DNA of 18,706 bases from Pigoraptor vietnamica. Lineage: Eukaryota > Opisthokonta > Filasterea. Both the position numbers and the translations under genes were made by a program. Positions 17,639-18,706 of this stretch are shown piece after piece (within the stretch, counting starts at the first letter, position 1; every line of letters starts with the position of its first letter). Under the pieces are notes generated by a model, which was not told the DNA's origin, did no database searches, and was given only the letters and a program-made list of their open reading frames with translations. The stretch spans positions 1-18,706 of the forward strand of contig CALSCQ010003067.1 of assembly GCA_943704525.1 (NCBI GenBank). Reading direction: 5' to 3'.

Positions 17639-18706
17639 GTTTTTTTTCGGAGCTTTGCTGTCCTTGTTTGCAAGCGTGCATGACGCGTGCGCTAGCCGTC
17701 GTATGCATGCTGACGATATTTACATGGGCGCACAGGGCGAGTAGTATGAAGCCCGCGCCGCAGCCGGCGCCACCGCAGACCAAGGGAAAGTCCGGACAGC
17801 GCACGCTCCCAGTGTCCGTGACAATCGGCAGTGCACCCGCAACGGTGTCGTCGGCCCGTGCGAAGCAACAGCAGCCGCCAACGGCCGACGCATTTCCCGC
17901 GCTGCCAACGACTGGGAAGAAGAAGGACCCGAACAAGGCGCCACAGACGAACGCACAGCGGTGAGTGTCCGGCTGTCTGGTCTTATAGTCGCAGTCCTGT
18001 TAGGGGCTTGCCTAACCCCGCGTCTCTGCCTTTTCCTTTTCAGGCAAGAGACGTCTGCCGCCGCTCTACAAGCGGCTGCTGCTGCGGGCGGTGGCACCGT
18101 GAATGCGCCCGCGCAGCGATCGAAAGTGCCGTCGGTTGGGACGTCACAGGGCGCGTCGGCGGAGAGCAAGGGCAAGCAACAGCCGCAACAGCAACAACAG
18201 CCATCGCAATCACAGCAATCGGTTCAAAAGGACAAACGGGGACAGCAGGAGACGTCCAGGCTCGCAAGCGGGGCCGGCGGTGCGCCCTCGCCCCTCGCCG
18301 ACGACGGCGCCGCTGGGCGACGCACGGGCGCGAAGGCGGCGGTTGCTGAAGTGACGAGCTCTGCGGATGCCGCGTTCGAACAGGGTGAGCCGGCTGAAGG
18401 GTCTGAGGCGCAGCAGGCTGAGGTGGCTGGCTTGATGTCGCAGTACCCGTACCACTTTCGTCCGGAGGATTACTACGGGGGACCTTACGGCGCCCCGGAC
18501 GCGCTCATGTTCGCGGCGGTGTTGCAGCAGGGCCTCGCGGCGCAGATGGCGCACCCGCAGCAGGCGGGGGGGGACGAGGCACCGGGGTTTGCGTCCCTGC
18601 GGCAGTTGATGGACGACGATCAGGGCTACCTTGCCGCACACGCGGCGCACGCGGCGATGGGCGGGCAGGGCGTGGGTGCGGGTGCCGGGGGTGGCATAGG
18701 GGGTGG
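15931..18706 (+). CDS. CNOT4: NOT4/CNOT4 RING-type E3 ubiquitin ligase, CCR4-NOT subunit (3' partial)
   Basis: RING ligase associated with CCR4-NOT; in known systems it ubiquitinates ribosomal and other proteins during translation quality control. Exons: 15931-16077, 16215-16327, 16549-16699, 16866-17182, 17318-17557, 17736-17960, 18044-18706 (open at the edge). At least 618 aa are visible. The C4C4 RING has all eight cysteines: C27, C30, C44, C46, C51, C54, C66, C69 (CPCGYQICRFCW, CPAC). A basic helix follows (AEKKQKRSEKRQR), then an RRM from about 122 (QKNLVYVIGIS, EYFGQFGRIHKI, SASAYVTY-like SVSAYVTYVR) and a CCCH finger with C208, C217, C222, H226 (CX8CX4CX3H). KYCSYFL and CMYLHEVGDEASSYTKE match the family closely. 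After ALPAKASW, the NOT4-type motif, the C-terminal part is disordered and rich in Q, A, G and P. The MSR start matches human CNOT4. The last exon runs off the window. Confidence 0.96.
16355..16500 (+). repeat. (GTGTGC)n hexanucleotide and TG repeat in NOT4 intron 2
   Basis: About ten copies of a GTGTGC/GCGTGT hexamer (16355 to about 16416) pass into mixed TG and TGTGTGCG units. The tract occupies most of the intron 16328-16548 and is almost entirely alternating purine-pyrimidine. Confidence 0.9.
17610..17647 (+). repeat. Poly(T) tract in NOT4 intron 5
   Basis: T29, one G, then T8. It lies about 90 nt before the acceptor at 17735, too far to be the usual polypyrimidine tract. A (reversed) retroposed poly(A) tail is possible but no adjacent element is visible. 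Confidence 0.9.

Overview
This is a nuclear, intron-dense, GC-rich eukaryotic window. It carries five recognisable genes, built from short exons joined by introns of about 90-330 bp that start almost always with GT (often GTGNGY) and end in YAG. Many introns and spacers hold long (CA)n/(TG)n tracts. I rebuilt every gene from splice signals, reading-frame phase and family similarity, and the phases agree across all exon junctions.

The gene set suggests a unicellular relative of animals or another Amorphea lineage. It includes an LRR-bearing CCR4/CNOT6, a Tousled-like kinase (absent from most fungi) and an animal-like RFX factor with its extended dimerisation region. I cannot name the species. 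A choanoflagellate or similar protist is an inference, not a result.

Layout. (1) 161-3310 (+): 3' part of a SKI2-type RNA helicase; the RecA domains lie off the left edge. (2) 3311-4107: spacer between two convergent genes, with a degraded tandem duplication of the end of the SKI2 gene and an A-rich tract. (3) 4108-7663 (-): CCR4/CNOT6 deadenylase, ten exons, 567 aa, all active-site motifs present. (4) 7664-8238: compact bidirectional promoter with a perfect hairpin, inverted CCAAT, TCACGTGA and E2F-type sites. (5) 8239-11313 (+): Tousled-like kinase, nine exons, 590 aa. (6) 11314-11947: AT-rich spacer/promoter with CCAAT boxes and E2F consensus sites. (7) 11948-15040 (+): RFX transcription factor, eight exons, 609 aa. 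(8) 15041-15930: CA repeat followed by an AT-rich island. (9) 15931-18706 (+): NOT4/CNOT4 E3 ligase, seven exons visible, open at the right edge.

Three of the five genes act in cytoplasmic mRNA turnover: SKI2 (exosome cofactor), CCR4 (deadenylase) and NOT4 (RING ligase of CCR4-NOT). The other two, TLK (an S-phase chromatin-assembly kinase in animals and plants) and RFX, both have E2F-type sites upstream. The proteins themselves are conserved families. The more unusual signals are the neighbourhood, a probable GC-AG intron, recurrent tandem duplications at intron 3' ends that often copy the CTRAY branch-site motif, and an RFX-binding-type palindrome inside the RFX gene.
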